Shown: positions 45,801-54,466 of the stretch, in pieces
Position numbering within the stretch: position 1 is the first letter of the stretch
How the letters are laid out: every line of letters starts with the position of its first letter
Source of the DNA: an uncultured Clostridium sp.
Lineage (GTDB): Bacteria > Bacillota > Clostridia > TANB77 > CAG-508
Direction: 5' to 3'
DNA length: 64,000 bases
NCBI GenBank assembly: GCA_946565805.1
Contig: CAMNWO010000008.1
Span: 1-64,000 of the forward strand
Translations under genes and position numbers: made by a program
The notes under the pieces: model-generated
Told to the model about the DNA's origin: nothing
The model's database searches: none
Seen by the model: the letters and a program-made list of their open reading frames with translations, nothing else

Positions 45801-47153
45801 TGCGATGATTTCTTTACCGATGGAAATGCAGACTCTCTTAGTATCCTTACCATTAACTCCAGGCTCTTTGCTAAAGGGATTACCGTTCATACCCAAGACT
45901 TTTATCAATATTCTACTGTTGAAACTTTAGCAAATTATCTTACCAATCATAAAGAAGATATGCAGAACAAGCTTGCCTTTATGGTAAAACCAAAAGTTAG
46001 TTCTTTTCCAGAAAATATAACCAAAAAAGATTTGTCTTTTTCTTACCAGAATGTTTTATTAACTGGTGTAACTGGATTTTTGGGAGTACACATTTTAGAC
46101 TATTTGTTAAAAAATACAAGTTGTATGATTTACTGCATTATACGAGAAAAATATAATCAAAAGCCTCAAAAACGATTGGAAAATTTACTTGGATTTTATT
46201 TTGCTCATAACTATTATCAAATGTATCAAAATAGGATTATTGTTTTGAATGGTGAACTTTCGAAAGAGTTTTTTGGCTTGTCTCAAGAAGATTATTCTAA
46301 TTTACAAAAGAATGTAGACTGTATTATTAATACTGCTGCTAATACGAGACATTACGGAAATTATACTATTTTTGAAAGAGAAAACATTAATACTGTAAAG
46401 AATTTGATTTTATTGGCTAAACCTACTGGAATTGTTTTAAATCATATGTCTACAACCAATATTAGTGGAAACTATTTGGTGGAAAATGATATTTGTTATA
46501 ACTTTACAGAAAATGATTTTTATATTGGTCAAAACTATGAAGATAATGTTTATATTCATAGCAAATTTGAGGCAGAAAAATTAATTTTAGAAGAAGAATA
46601 CAAAGGTTTAAAAGCTAATATTTTCCGTTTGGGAAATTTAATGGCGAGATTTTCAGATGGTGTTTTTCAAAAGAATAAATTTGACAATGCTTATTATACC
46701 AGGTTATTGGCTCTTGCTAAAATTGGTTATCTTCCTGATGATTTGAAAAGGCAACAGTTGGAATTTTCTCCTATTGACGAAACAGCAGAAGCAATTGTAA
46801 AATTATTAATGATACCTCATTTAGAAAATCAAATTTTTCATATTTTTTCAAATCAATTAATTACAATTGATACTTTATTGCAAGTTTTTGAGGAATATGG
46901 ATATTCTTGTAATTTTACAAGTTATGATGAGTTTATCCATCATTTGTATTTACCACAAAATGAAAAAATATTAAAATATATTGTGTCTGATTTGAATCAG
47001 GCTAAGAAGTTTAATTATCATTCTGATATTGTAATTGATCAAACTTTAACCAATCAATTTTTAGATTTTGTTGGATTTCAATGGTCTAAGATTGATAAAG
47101 TTTATTTGAAGAAATTTTTGGATGCTATAAACTTCACAAAAGATATGGATTAA
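42885..47153 (+). CDS. Single-module NRPS: condensation-adenylation-carrier-reductase
   Basis: A 1422-aa enzyme. The condensation domain (about 1-430) has HHLITDAW at 139-146, where the usual final Gly is Ala. The adenylation domain (about 455-950) has YTSGTTGKPKG (598-608), FSFDSSVEDIF, INEYGPTE, YKTGDIV and LTPNGKID. The carrier domain (about 955-1040) has the attachment Ser in DGNADSLS. The C-terminal thioester reductase (about 1060-1420) has TGVTGFLG and an active Y-x3-K (YIHSK). Release by reduction should give an N-acyl amino aldehyde or alcohol, or a cyclised product. The amino acid cannot be named safely. A histidine kinase follows 16 bp downstream. Confidence 0.85.
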   Translation: MKKDVFNLTSPQNSIYLSEQFTDTPVNNIVGTMFFKKEIDIGLLKEAVNLTIQNNQDMRTRIFKQITLDGKGDVPMQYFADFSHFDIPVFDFSKKTMDDFRLFQKEYAKKLFDIYENDLYEFMICILSNDEVALVCRFHHLITDAWSLGLIIDNFAINYTRLTNCMEMPEMAGLYTDFISREQDYLASDTYLKNQDFWKKALEDLEPVSLKNTSSVSFQANRMEFAFSLEETNQINDFCKQNRISAYALFLAVLNLYLFRTTTYENFTIQTPILNRLGKEKNTIGMFINMISIPMKNNENLSVIELLQRIATSSISYFKNAKYPYMHLLNDLRSEQNGQNYNVVYSFQNMRPKTDFPNLVSYHSEWNFVDYMQDEFVVNVTDINNSGAYHISYDYRIDLFDEKEINCIYQRMRTILFAMMEHPNQLISEVEILPKEEKKLLLEDFNHTTFSYDTTKTLVDLFEEIVSKNPEQIALIYQDKKYTYRELNNMASIVANEITKHDIRNSKVAILCKKSAWMVASLIGIMKSGNAYIPIDGEYPEERIRYIMQDSKCKMLITSEEYKDLYDFQNKIILEDLDFTATLHYENISKPNSLAYMIYTSGTTGKPKGVKIKHQNILNTLIWRKDYYQFDENIVVLQIPSFSFDSSVEDIFTPLISGSTLVIPSVTRMDINVICEELVKHKVNHFLVVPSLYKILLHEKLDTLATLKFVTIAGESFPMALVKEHFEKLPQVRLINEYGPTENSVCSTYYELTPKDETILIGKPIYNDKCYILDKNLNLLPIGCKGELYVSGPGVSEGYLGRPELNQERFLQNPFDASYQMYKTGDIVSRHFDGNLEFVGRDDGQVKLHGFRIELKEIEKNILKNKDVSDCLVLIKENTSGKQILVAYVTSYQKDFNLSILYETLRKTLPFYMIPTIVKLDSFPLTPNGKIDKNQLPLPITKNVQNVLPKTELENDILMVCQDVLMNPNLGICDDFFTDGNADSLSILTINSRLFAKGITVHTQDFYQYSTVETLANYLTNHKEDMQNKLAFMVKPKVSSFPENITKKDLSFSYQNVLLTGVTGFLGVHILDYLLKNTSCMIYCIIREKYNQKPQKRLENLLGFYFAHNYYQMYQNRIIVLNGELSKEFFGLSQEDYSNLQKNVDCIINTAANTRHYGNYTIFERENINTVKNLILLAKPTGIVLNHMSTTNISGNYLVENDICYNFTENDFYIGQNYEDNVYIHSKFEAEKLILEEEYKGLKANIFRLGNLMARFSDGVFQKNKFDNAYYTRLLALAKIGYLPDDLKRQQLEFSPIDETAEAIVKLLMIPHLENQIFHIFSNQLITIDTLLQVFEEYGYSCNFTSYDEFIHHLYLPQNEKILKYIVSDLNQAKKFNYHSDIVIDQTLTNQFLDFVGFQWSKIDKVYLKKFLDAINFTKDMD

Positions 47154-47169
47154 CGAAGGAGGAAATGAT

Positions 47170-49170
47170 ATGGAAGAGCCAAAAAAGGTTAAAGTAAAAT
47201 CAAAAATCATTATGACTTATGCTGTTGGTGTTGCCATTGTTTGTATTTTATTTTACTTAATTATTCCTTATTTATTGAACTATGGACCAGGTACTATTAA
47301 TACACAGTTTGACAAAGAAGTATCTGGTGGACTTTATTACTATCAACAAATATTAGTGGTTGGAATTGGCTTAATTCTAGTAGTATCTTGTATTTTATTT
47401 TTCTTTTTGAAAGATATTGATTATTATCTCATTTATAAAGAAGACAAAGTCAAGTATAAGAAAAATATAGAATATATTAAAAAGGTTTGTTTAAATTTGC
47501 CAAATCGTTTGTTGCTAGCATTTATTGTTGTTCCACTACTGTTATCAGTTGCTGTTTTATTTATGCAAACAAGCTTTTTGACTTCTTCTGACTTTAAATT
47601 GATGTTAGTGGTCTTTATCCTTGCTACTATCATGAGTTCTATCGCCAATACTTATGTTAGAAGGTTATTGTCTACCATCTTGAAACAGTTAGAAAATACT
47701 TCTTCAGCTCACGTTAGAAGAACTGGAATTGTAAAAAGATTGTTGTTCCAAATTATACCTGTTATAACAGTTTGTATTGTTTTTACCTATCTTGCCTTTT
47801 CTTCTACTTATGAAAAAAGTAATGCAGAATTGTTAGACAAGTTTTATAAAAACCAATTTCAAACTGATTTAGAAGGCATGGTTGTTTCGAATAGAGATGA
47901 CTTAGTTCGTTTATTGGATAAAGTTAGATTAAGTGAAGAAGAAAACGTCTTATTTATTACTGACCAAAATTTTAATTTTATTTATCAAACTGGAGAATTG
48001 AGCGATTTCTTTAAAAAATACACCTCTGAGCTTTCTGCTGAAAATAATTATAAAATTTATGATTATTATGGTACATCTGGTCAAGGAACACTATATCCTG
48101 TTACTTTATCAAATGGAGAAACTTATTACTTGGGTGCTTATTACTTAATTTATTCAGATGAAACTATTTTTTATATGGTTTCTTTACTACTCATTTTGGG
48201 AGGTATTTGTAGCACTATTTTATATGCTTTTGCTAGTGAATTATCTAAAAATGTGAAAGAAGTTACTTATTCTTTAGAAGAGATTTCAAATGATAATCAA
48301 GCTTTTGCTGAGAAAAAGTTATATATTACTTCTGTGGATGAGATTGGTGACTTGATTAAAGTGTATAATAATATTCAGGCTTTAACTATTAATCACTTAA
48401 ACCAAATTCATAACAATCAAGAAACTTTGATGGAAAAAGAACGTCTAGCTTCTCTAGGACAATTAATTGGTGGAATTGCTCATAACTTAAAAACACCAAT
48501 CATGTCTATTTCAGGAGCATCTGAAGGTTTAAATGACTTAGTAAAAGAATACGATGCTTCAATTGATGACCCAGAAGTAAATAGTCAAGATCATCATGAT
48601 ATTGCCAAAGATATGAACACATGGATTGCTAAAATCAAAACACATACAGAGTATATGTCAGATGTTATTACTGCTGTAAAGGGGCAAGCTGTTACTTTTT
48701 CAAATGAAGAAGAAATTACTTTTACCGTTGGCGAATTATTAAAAAGAGTTAATATTTTGATGAAACATGAATTAAAAAATGCTATTGTTTATTTAAATAT
48801 TTCCATGAAGGCAGATGAGCATACCATCATTCATGGTGATGTTAATAGTTTGGTACAAGTTATTAACAATATGATATCTAACTCGATCCAAGCTTACAAT
48901 GGAAAACCAGAACAAAATATTGATCTAATTGTAGAAAAAGATATCGAACACAATCATCTTGTTATCTCGGTAAAAGATTATGGTTCTGGTATGCCAAGTA
49001 ATGTTAAAAATAAATTATTTAAAGAAATGATTACAACAAAAGGAAAAAATGGTACTGGACTTGGTTTATATATGTCTTATTCTACCATTCGAGCTCACTT
49101 CAATGGTAATATGACAGTGGAATCTGAAGAAGGAAAAGGAACTACTTTCCGCATTATTTTACCTGCATGA
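47170..49170 (+). CDS. Sensor histidine kinase in operon with the NRPS
   Basis: A 666-aa membrane kinase. Five N-terminal helices (about residues 10-205, with a short outer loop after helix 1), then an outside sensor loop (about 215-330), another helix (about 333-358) and a HAMP-like linker. The kinase core has the H box with H438 (GQLIGGIAHNLKTPIMSISG), an N box (VINNMISNSIQAY), G boxes (DYGSGMP; GTGLGLYMSY). There is no receiver domain, and no partner regulator gene follows directly. Operon position suggests it may sense or control the NRPS product. The start follows GGAGG. Confidence 0.85.
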   Translation: MEEPKKVKVKSKIIMTYAVGVAIVCILFYLIIPYLLNYGPGTINTQFDKEVSGGLYYYQQILVVGIGLILVVSCILFFFLKDIDYYLIYKEDKVKYKKNIEYIKKVCLNLPNRLLLAFIVVPLLLSVAVLFMQTSFLTSSDFKLMLVVFILATIMSSIANTYVRRLLSTILKQLENTSSAHVRRTGIVKRLLFQIIPVITVCIVFTYLAFSSTYEKSNAELLDKFYKNQFQTDLEGMVVSNRDDLVRLLDKVRLSEEENVLFITDQNFNFIYQTGELSDFFKKYTSELSAENNYKIYDYYGTSGQGTLYPVTLSNGETYYLGAYYLIYSDETIFYMVSLLLILGGICSTILYAFASELSKNVKEVTYSLEEISNDNQAFAEKKLYITSVDEIGDLIKVYNNIQALTINHLNQIHNNQETLMEKERLASLGQLIGGIAHNLKTPIMSISGASEGLNDLVKEYDASIDDPEVNSQDHHDIAKDMNTWIAKIKTHTEYMSDVITAVKGQAVTFSNEEEITFTVGELLKRVNILMKHELKNAIVYLNISMKADEHTIIHGDVNSLVQVINNMISNSIQAYNGKPEQNIDLIVEKDIEHNHLVISVKDYGSGMPSNVKNKLFKEMITTKGKNGTGLGLYMSYSTIRAHFNGNMTVESEEGKGTTFRIILPA

Positions 49171-49209
49171 TGTTTTTTGGGACGGGGTTAAAAAACACCG
49201 TCCCAAAAT
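49169..49209. repeat. REP palindrome after the kinase
   Basis: GATGTTTTTTGGGACGGGGT followed by TAAAAAACACCGTCCCAAAA. It overlaps the kinase stop codon and can act as a terminator for both converging genes. Confidence 0.75.
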
Positions 49210-49230
49210 TATATAAATAATTTAAATTTA

Positions 49231-50460
49231 TTAAAAGTCTCCATATTCTTCTTCATCATTCTGTGTACTTCTATCATTTAATCGTTCTTTTTTTCTTATA
49301 TCTTCTTCTATCGATACATTGTTATTATCTCTTTGTAATTCTTCTACTAATTTATTTCTAAAATCATCTAATATTTCCGTAAATGCCTCGTTTGTTGGTC
49401 GCCCTTCATCTTGTGCTTTTTTTAGTGAAGCTACTACTTCTAATACATCACTTGTTAAAATTTTTGCTGTATCAACATCAATAGCACTTCCTTTAGAAAT
49501 ATCTTGTACTTTTTTGATTGCTTCTTTAGAACGTTCACTTTCTGTTCTTAACATTTCATTCATTTTGTTCACAAATTGATTATGTATATCTACTGCTTGA
49601 ATCAGAGAATCGTTGGCTTCGGCTGTTACAATTATTCCTTTTAATTGTGGTAATAAACTTGATAAATCCTGTTCATAGTCACTTGCAAGTTCTTCATTAT
49701 GCTGTGCTAATAATCTTGACATAATTGCTTTTGTTGCTGCATTTACACTAACTCCTATGCTATTTTCTATTTTTCTAGTAATTCTCTTTTCTGCTCCAGC
49801 TGATTGTATGTTTTTATCTATTTGATAGAAAGTTTTCTCCATTACTTGTGCTTCTTTTTCCTTTTCTTCTTGCAACCTTTTTAATACTTCTTGTAAAGCC
49901 ACAATTTGATATTGTATGTTAATATATTGTTCTGCTGAGTTTTGAGCCATAATCTCTAATTTTCCGCTATTTACTCTTAATTCATTTCTTATATTTTCTA
50001 ATTTTTCTTGAATTGAGTCTATGTTAGTTAAAACTTGTGCTCTTCTATATCTTTCGCTAGTTACTACTTTTTTTGGTTTGTTTTTTAAACTTTTTAAAGC
50101 TGTTAATGGCGACTTCTTAAACGAGTCTAAAAAACTCTCTTCTTCTGGTTTACTATTTTCATTAATTGACATCATTAAATCTGTAAACATATTTCCTATA
50201 CTTGTATCGTGTGTCTTCATCGTTCCTATTAGCATATTTAATTCTTTACATATCTTTTCTGTCTCGTTTTTTCCAAATTCATCAATGGTTTTTGAATTAT
50301 ATAAGTCAATTTCTGAAATATATTGGTCAACAATTTTTCTTCCTTCTTCATTCAATTCTGAATACTTTGGTATTCTTGTGGTTAATGTTGCTATTTGGGC
50401 ATCTACTTGTTTTTTCAAATTTATCATTAGCTCTGTATTTGTATTTTTTTCTTCTTTCAT
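49231..50460 (-). CDS. TelA/toxic anion resistance family protein
   Basis: A 409-aa soluble coiled-coil protein. The order of segments (TTRIPKYSELNEEGRKIVDQ, RRAQVLTNIDSIQEKLENIR, VMEKTFYQIDKNIQ, KGSAIDVDTAKILTSDVLEV) matches the TelA family, linked to tellurite, phage and antibiotic stress but without a known activity. Its ATG overlaps the stop of the preceding 644-aa gene (TAATG), so the two are translated together. Confidence 0.8.
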   Translation of the reverse strand: MKEEKNTNTELMINLKKQVDAQIATLTTRIPKYSELNEEGRKIVDQYISEIDLYNSKTIDEFGKNETEKICKELNMLIGTMKTHDTSIGNMFTDLMMSINENSKPEEESFLDSFKKSPLTALKSLKNKPKKVVTSERYRRAQVLTNIDSIQEKLENIRNELRVNSGKLEIMAQNSAEQYINIQYQIVALQEVLKRLQEEKEKEAQVMEKTFYQIDKNIQSAGAEKRITRKIENSIGVSVNAATKAIMSRLLAQHNEELASDYEQDLSSLLPQLKGIIVTAEANDSLIQAVDIHNQFVNKMNEMLRTESERSKEAIKKVQDISKGSAIDVDTAKILTSDVLEVVASLKKAQDEGRPTNEAFTEILDDFRNKLVEELQRDNNNVSIEEDIRKKERLNDRSTQNDEEEYGDF

Positions 50461-52394
50461 TATCTTACTTCTCCTTCTTCTCTTTCTATAATTTCTTCCA
50501 TCTCCTCTTTTGTTACTTGTTTAACTTTTTTATAATCAATTGGTAAATCTGATATGTCCCCAAGGTTTACACAAATTTCAAAACATGGTTCGCTTTCATA
50601 ATATTTACTATATTTTTTTACATCAATATGTAACTCCGTAAATTCTTTCTTATATTTTTTCCATAGTGGACGTAGATCAGTTCTATAATATACTCTTTTT
50701 TCATGTATAAATCCATCTGAAAAGCTATGACCTAAAGTGGCTGTGTAAATTCCACTTTTTTCTGGTATAGGAGCAAAACGTACTTGTCCACTATTTTCCA
50801 TTCCTGTATTTTCTAGTGGCAGTACTTCTCTTGGATTATAGTCGATCCCTAGTTTTTCATAAATATCATTTATAAAAAATAATAGGCTTTTTATTTCCTC
50901 TAATTCTAGGTGTTCTCTTTTATTGCTTAATTCTTTTAACCATTTTAGATTATTTTCTGCTTCTTTTATTTCCATTTCATATGTTTCTGTATTTAATCCA
51001 TAATACCATGAAGAAAATTCTCTATTAGTACTTGTTTGTTTTAATTCTTGTATTTTTTTATTATACTCATCAATTATATTTTTTGTTAGTAATATAATTA
51101 TGTCTATATCTGTAGTTATGATACCTTTTTCTTTTATTTTTTGTAATTGCTTTTCTTTTTTGCTATTTCTTGCTATTGGAGTCATTGATTCAGTTTCTTT
51201 CTTATCAAGAATTTGTTTTAATAAATCTTCTTCTCTGTTTTTTTGTCTATCAAATTTATACACCAATCCTGCAAAATCAATCTTACAATATTTCCCTTCT
51301 TGGCTTTTTTTATCCTTTTTTCTATCTTCTTGATGCTCTTGTAGAAGTTTTTCAAATTCTGTACTTCCTTTTACTTCATCAAAAATCATTTTTATATATA
51401 TTTGACTTTCATTGATTACTATAGGGTTGCATTCAAATCCAAATTTTTTATATAGTTTTTCACATTCTATGAGACTTACATTTTCATCTGTTATGATATT
51501 TCTTAATATTGCTACTAGCAAAGAATAATTAACTTTATTGGTTTTTAAACTATCTTGTCTACTGAACATATAACCATATCCTATTTCTTCTAATTGTTTA
51601 CCTGTCATGTACTCTTCTATTTCAAAAGGATTGTTTCCTATGTTGCATAAATGTGGATTAAAAATTTTTGCTTTTAACAAGTTGATATAATCATAAGGAT
51701 TACTTTTTATATCTATTATTATTAATTTTTCTAGTAATCTACTATCACTTAATATTTGTTCAATACTATTTCCATAAAATATGTCAGTTTCAAATTTTAT
51801 CGAGGCAAATTTTTCTTTTAATAGTTTCTTAAATATTTCTTTTTCAATCTCATTATTATATTGTTTTAAATAATTCGTTGTATTTTTATTTTGATATATT
51901 AGATCTTCTATTTGATTTCTATACAATACATCAAATTTCAACTGACTAATTTCATATTGAATCTTTTTCTCTTCGTTTTTATCTATGTATGGACTATATA
52001 ATTTTAACAGTTCCCCTAATATTTTTACATCGTTTAAACTTTTATCCATATTCTTACATTCTTGGTAATTAGAGGATGTCTTTATTTTTTGTATTCCATC
52101 TCTTATTATCTCTTGATAGTTTTGAATCGTATTATAGATATATTCATCTAATTTTATTTCTATTTTTGCTATGTTATAAATTATGACATCTTCTATTATT
52201 TTATATTTTTCATACTCTTCTTTTTCTATGAGTTCGTTATACATTTGAAGATACTGTTTTTTTATTATTTCTAAATTCTTACTTTCTTCATCACATTCTT
52301 TTTTTGATATCATTTTATATAAATCGTGCAACTTATTTATCTTTTTTATCATTACTTTAGCTTTTAAAGCTATTATTTCTTTTTTAGCTTCCAT
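50460..52394 (-). CDS. Large unrecognised protein coupled to TelA
   Basis: A 644-aa soluble protein starting at 52392-52394 behind TTGGAGAG. It is mostly helical and Lys/Glu-rich. A C-terminal part (about 520-640) looks more globular, with YTATLGHSFSDGFIHEKRVY and CFEICVNLGDISDLPID. No enzyme motif is visible. Overlap with telA argues for a shared complex, as TelA genes often travel with a large partner. It has no other neighbours on its strand. Confidence 0.5.
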   Translation of the reverse strand: MEAKKEIIALKAKVMIKKINKLHDLYKMISKKECDEESKNLEIIKKQYLQMYNELIEKEEYEKYKIIEDVIIYNIAKIEIKLDEYIYNTIQNYQEIIRDGIQKIKTSSNYQECKNMDKSLNDVKILGELLKLYSPYIDKNEEKKIQYEISQLKFDVLYRNQIEDLIYQNKNTTNYLKQYNNEIEKEIFKKLLKEKFASIKFETDIFYGNSIEQILSDSRLLEKLIIIDIKSNPYDYINLLKAKIFNPHLCNIGNNPFEIEEYMTGKQLEEIGYGYMFSRQDSLKTNKVNYSLLVAILRNIITDENVSLIECEKLYKKFGFECNPIVINESQIYIKMIFDEVKGSTEFEKLLQEHQEDRKKDKKSQEGKYCKIDFAGLVYKFDRQKNREEDLLKQILDKKETESMTPIARNSKKEKQLQKIKEKGIITTDIDIIILLTKNIIDEYNKKIQELKQTSTNREFSSWYYGLNTETYEMEIKEAENNLKWLKELSNKREHLELEEIKSLLFFINDIYEKLGIDYNPREVLPLENTGMENSGQVRFAPIPEKSGIYTATLGHSFSDGFIHEKRVYYRTDLRPLWKKYKKEFTELHIDVKKYSKYYESEPCFEICVNLGDISDLPIDYKKVKQVTKEEMEEIIEREEGEVR

Positions 52395-52640
52395 TACACT
52401 CTCCAAATCATATTATTGTAAACTCTTGAATTATATCATCAAAATCACTTTTTGTAAATACTTTATGTTTATTTGCGTAAATTTTAACTTAAAAAAATCA
52501 GTATTAGAAATTATGGTTTACCTCTTATAGAATTAGAAATGCTTTTTGCTTGTGTAATGATAAATATCTTCAATGTAGAAAATGTATTTCAGATTTTATT
52601 GTACAATAAACTTATTTTTTAACTTCTTTTTTTAAAACCC

Positions 52641-52677
52641 TTGCATTTTCCACATTTTATTAATATAATGTGGAAAA
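52641..52677 (+). promoter_or_regulatory. Promoter with overlapping palindromic operator, HD-GYP gene
   Basis: TTGCAT (52641-52646), 17-bp spacer, TATAAT (52664-52669). A perfect 11-bp inverted repeat, TTTTCCACATT (52646-52656) and AATGTGGAAAA (52667-52677), brackets the -10 box, so a repressor bound here would block the promoter. Confidence 0.7.
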
Positions 52678-52712
52678 TAGTTAATTAATTTATGATTAAT
52701 GAGGTTGTAAAA

Positions 52713-53774
52713 ATGAGAAAAGGATTACAAAATTTAGAAAATAGCGAAAATAGAAATTATAAAATCATAGCAGTTGATGATGAAGAAGGAATCATCGATT
52801 CATTATCCATCTTTTTAAAGAGGTCTGGCTATGAATTTACTGGTGTAACCGATCCCCAAGAAGCAATTGAAAGAATTAAAAATGAACATTTTGATTTAAT
52901 GATTTTGGACTTCATTATGACTCCTTTCCATGGTGACCAAGTAGTAGAGGAAATTAGGAAATTTAATAAAGAATTATATATTTTATTATTAACAGGTCAT
53001 AAAGACTTAGCTCCTCCATTGGATACCATTCGAAGACTTGATATTCAGGGGTATTGTGAAAAAAGTGATAAATTTGACCAATTGTTATTATTAATTGAGT
53101 CTGGTATTAAATCAATTGCTCAAATGAATGAAATTAAGAAAATTAATGATGAATTGAAAAATACTAATGAAATGTTAGAAAAGGCTTATTTAGAAAGTAT
53201 TGAAACTTTACGTTATACAGTAGAAGCAAAAGATACTTATACAAGAGGTCATTCTGACAGAGTTTCTGAATTTTCTGTTTTAATTGGAAAAGCAATCAAT
53301 TTACCAGAAAATGATTTAAAAACTTTACAAATTGGTGGAATTTTTCATGACATTGGTAAAATAGGCGTACCTGATAGTATTTTGTTGAAAGAGGCTAAAT
53401 TGACAGATGATGAATATTCTGAAATCAAAAATCATCCTTCAATTGGTGCTCATATCTTATCTACTGCAAGTATTTTCCGTGATATTGTTCCAATTGTTAA
53501 ACATCATCATGAAAAATATGATGGAAATGGCTATCCTGGTAGATTAAAAGGAGAAGAAATTCCATACCTGGCTAGAATTACTGCGATTGCTGATAGCTTT
53601 GATGCTATGACTTCAAGAAGAACTTATCGTAATGCTCTTCCTATGGAAACGGTAATTGCTGAGTTTGAAAGATGTAAAGGAACTCAATTTGATCCAGAAC
53701 TTACTGATGTCTTTTTGGATATTTTAAGAAATCATTTTGATGAAGTTAAAGAAATTCAGGAAAAATATAAATAA
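52713..53774 (+). CDS. Response regulator with HD-GYP domain (RpfG-like)
   Basis: A 353-aa protein starting at 52713 (MRKGLQNLEN) with GAGGT before it; an ATG 21 bases upstream has no site. The receiver domain (about 16-135) has the acidic pair in AVDDEEG and phospho-acceptor D66 (MILDFIM). A coil leads to HD-GYP (about 165-350) with FHDIGKIGVPDSILLK and HHHEKYDGNGYPGRLKG. It should hydrolyse cyclic di-GMP under control of phosphorylation. It could be the partner of the kinase 3.5 kb upstream, but this is not shown. Confidence 0.85.
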   Translation: MRKGLQNLENSENRNYKIIAVDDEEGIIDSLSIFLKRSGYEFTGVTDPQEAIERIKNEHFDLMILDFIMTPFHGDQVVEEIRKFNKELYILLLTGHKDLAPPLDTIRRLDIQGYCEKSDKFDQLLLLIESGIKSIAQMNEIKKINDELKNTNEMLEKAYLESIETLRYTVEAKDTYTRGHSDRVSEFSVLIGKAINLPENDLKTLQIGGIFHDIGKIGVPDSILLKEAKLTDDEYSEIKNHPSIGAHILSTASIFRDIVPIVKHHHEKYDGNGYPGRLKGEEIPYLARITAIADSFDAMTSRRTYRNALPMETVIAEFERCKGTQFDPELTDVFLDILRNHFDEVKEIQEKYK

Positions 53775-53780
53775 ACTAAC

Positions 53781-53813
53781 TAAAAATAGGACTTTAAAAA
53801 GGTCCTATTTTTA
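53781..53813. terminator. Bidirectional terminator
   Basis: TAAAAATAGGAC and GTCCTATTTTTA form a 12-bp stem with flanking A and T runs, after the HD-GYP stop and over the stop of the opposing gene. Confidence 0.85.
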
Positions 53814-54231
53814 GTAAATGAACAAATAATATTTCATAGCAATCATACGCAATTGAACATATCGAAACGCCTAAAAAATAATATCCAACATACTTTAATA
53901 TTCTTGTTATTCCTTCTATTTGTATATCAGAAGGAATTCCATTTGTAATTGTAATGATAATACGAAAGTATATTTTGTTAGCATATTCTATCATTTTCTT
54001 GGCTATGCAAAAGTCTATTATACCAAATAATAGACTAGCACTAATTGCTATCCATCCTCTCATATGAGTAAGGAAGTAATCTGTTGTACCATAAAACCGA
54101 TTTAAGTATTGACAATGTAGTGCATCAATCTGAAGCATCACAACAAATAGTAGAGTGTAAATCCAAGCTCTGTATACCTCTATCGGTAACTGGTTTATCC
54201 GTTCATTCATTCTTTTTGTTAGTTCTTTCAT
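53794..54231 (-). CDS. Unrecognised membrane protein with two unshifted CGG codons
   Basis: A 145-aa protein with three likely transmembrane helices (about 22-40, 58-77, 108-137). It has a good promoter, a GGAGG site and a terminator. Codons 11 (54199-54201) and 45 (54097-54099) are CGG. The zero frame is coherent across both, while a shift at codon 11 would meet TAA at once. It is the strongest counter-example to an obligatory shift at CGG in this window. No family recognised. Confidence 0.5.
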   Translation of the reverse strand: MKELTKRMNERINQLPIEVYRAWIYTLLFVVMLQIDALHCQYLNRFYGTTDYFLTHMRGWIAISASLLFGIIDFCIAKKMIEYANKIYFRIIITITNGIPSDIQIEGITRILKYVGYYFLGVSICSIAYDCYEILFVHLLKIGPF

Positions 54232-54322
54232 CTTGTATTTCCTCCATCTTATAATAATAATATTTTCTTGATGTCATAACTCCTAATGAAAATGGAGCAG
54301 ACAAGTTAATTCATCTAGTATT

Positions 54323-54351
54323 ATTATACTATATTTTACATAATTTTGCAA
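54323..54351 (-). promoter_or_regulatory. Promoter of the 145-aa gene
   Basis: Minus-strand TTGCAA (54346-54351), 17-bp spacer, TATAAT (54323-54328). A leader of roughly 85 bases follows. Confidence 0.7.
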
Positions 54352-54356
54352 ATTAT

Positions 54357-54466
54357 GAGACAAGGGGGACAGGTCTTAACTGTCTCATTTTTATATTTTG
54401 AACGAAATTTATTCTGTTTAAAAGAACGAAAAAAATGAGACAGTTAAGACCTGTCCCCCTTATCTC
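54357..54466. repeat. REP-type inverted repeat (about 36-bp arms)
   Basis: GAGACAAGGGGGACAGGTC...ACTGTCTCATTTTT (54357-54392) and its near-perfect inverted copy (54431-54466). The right arm ends at the tex stop codon, so this probably terminates tex. Confidence 0.8.
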
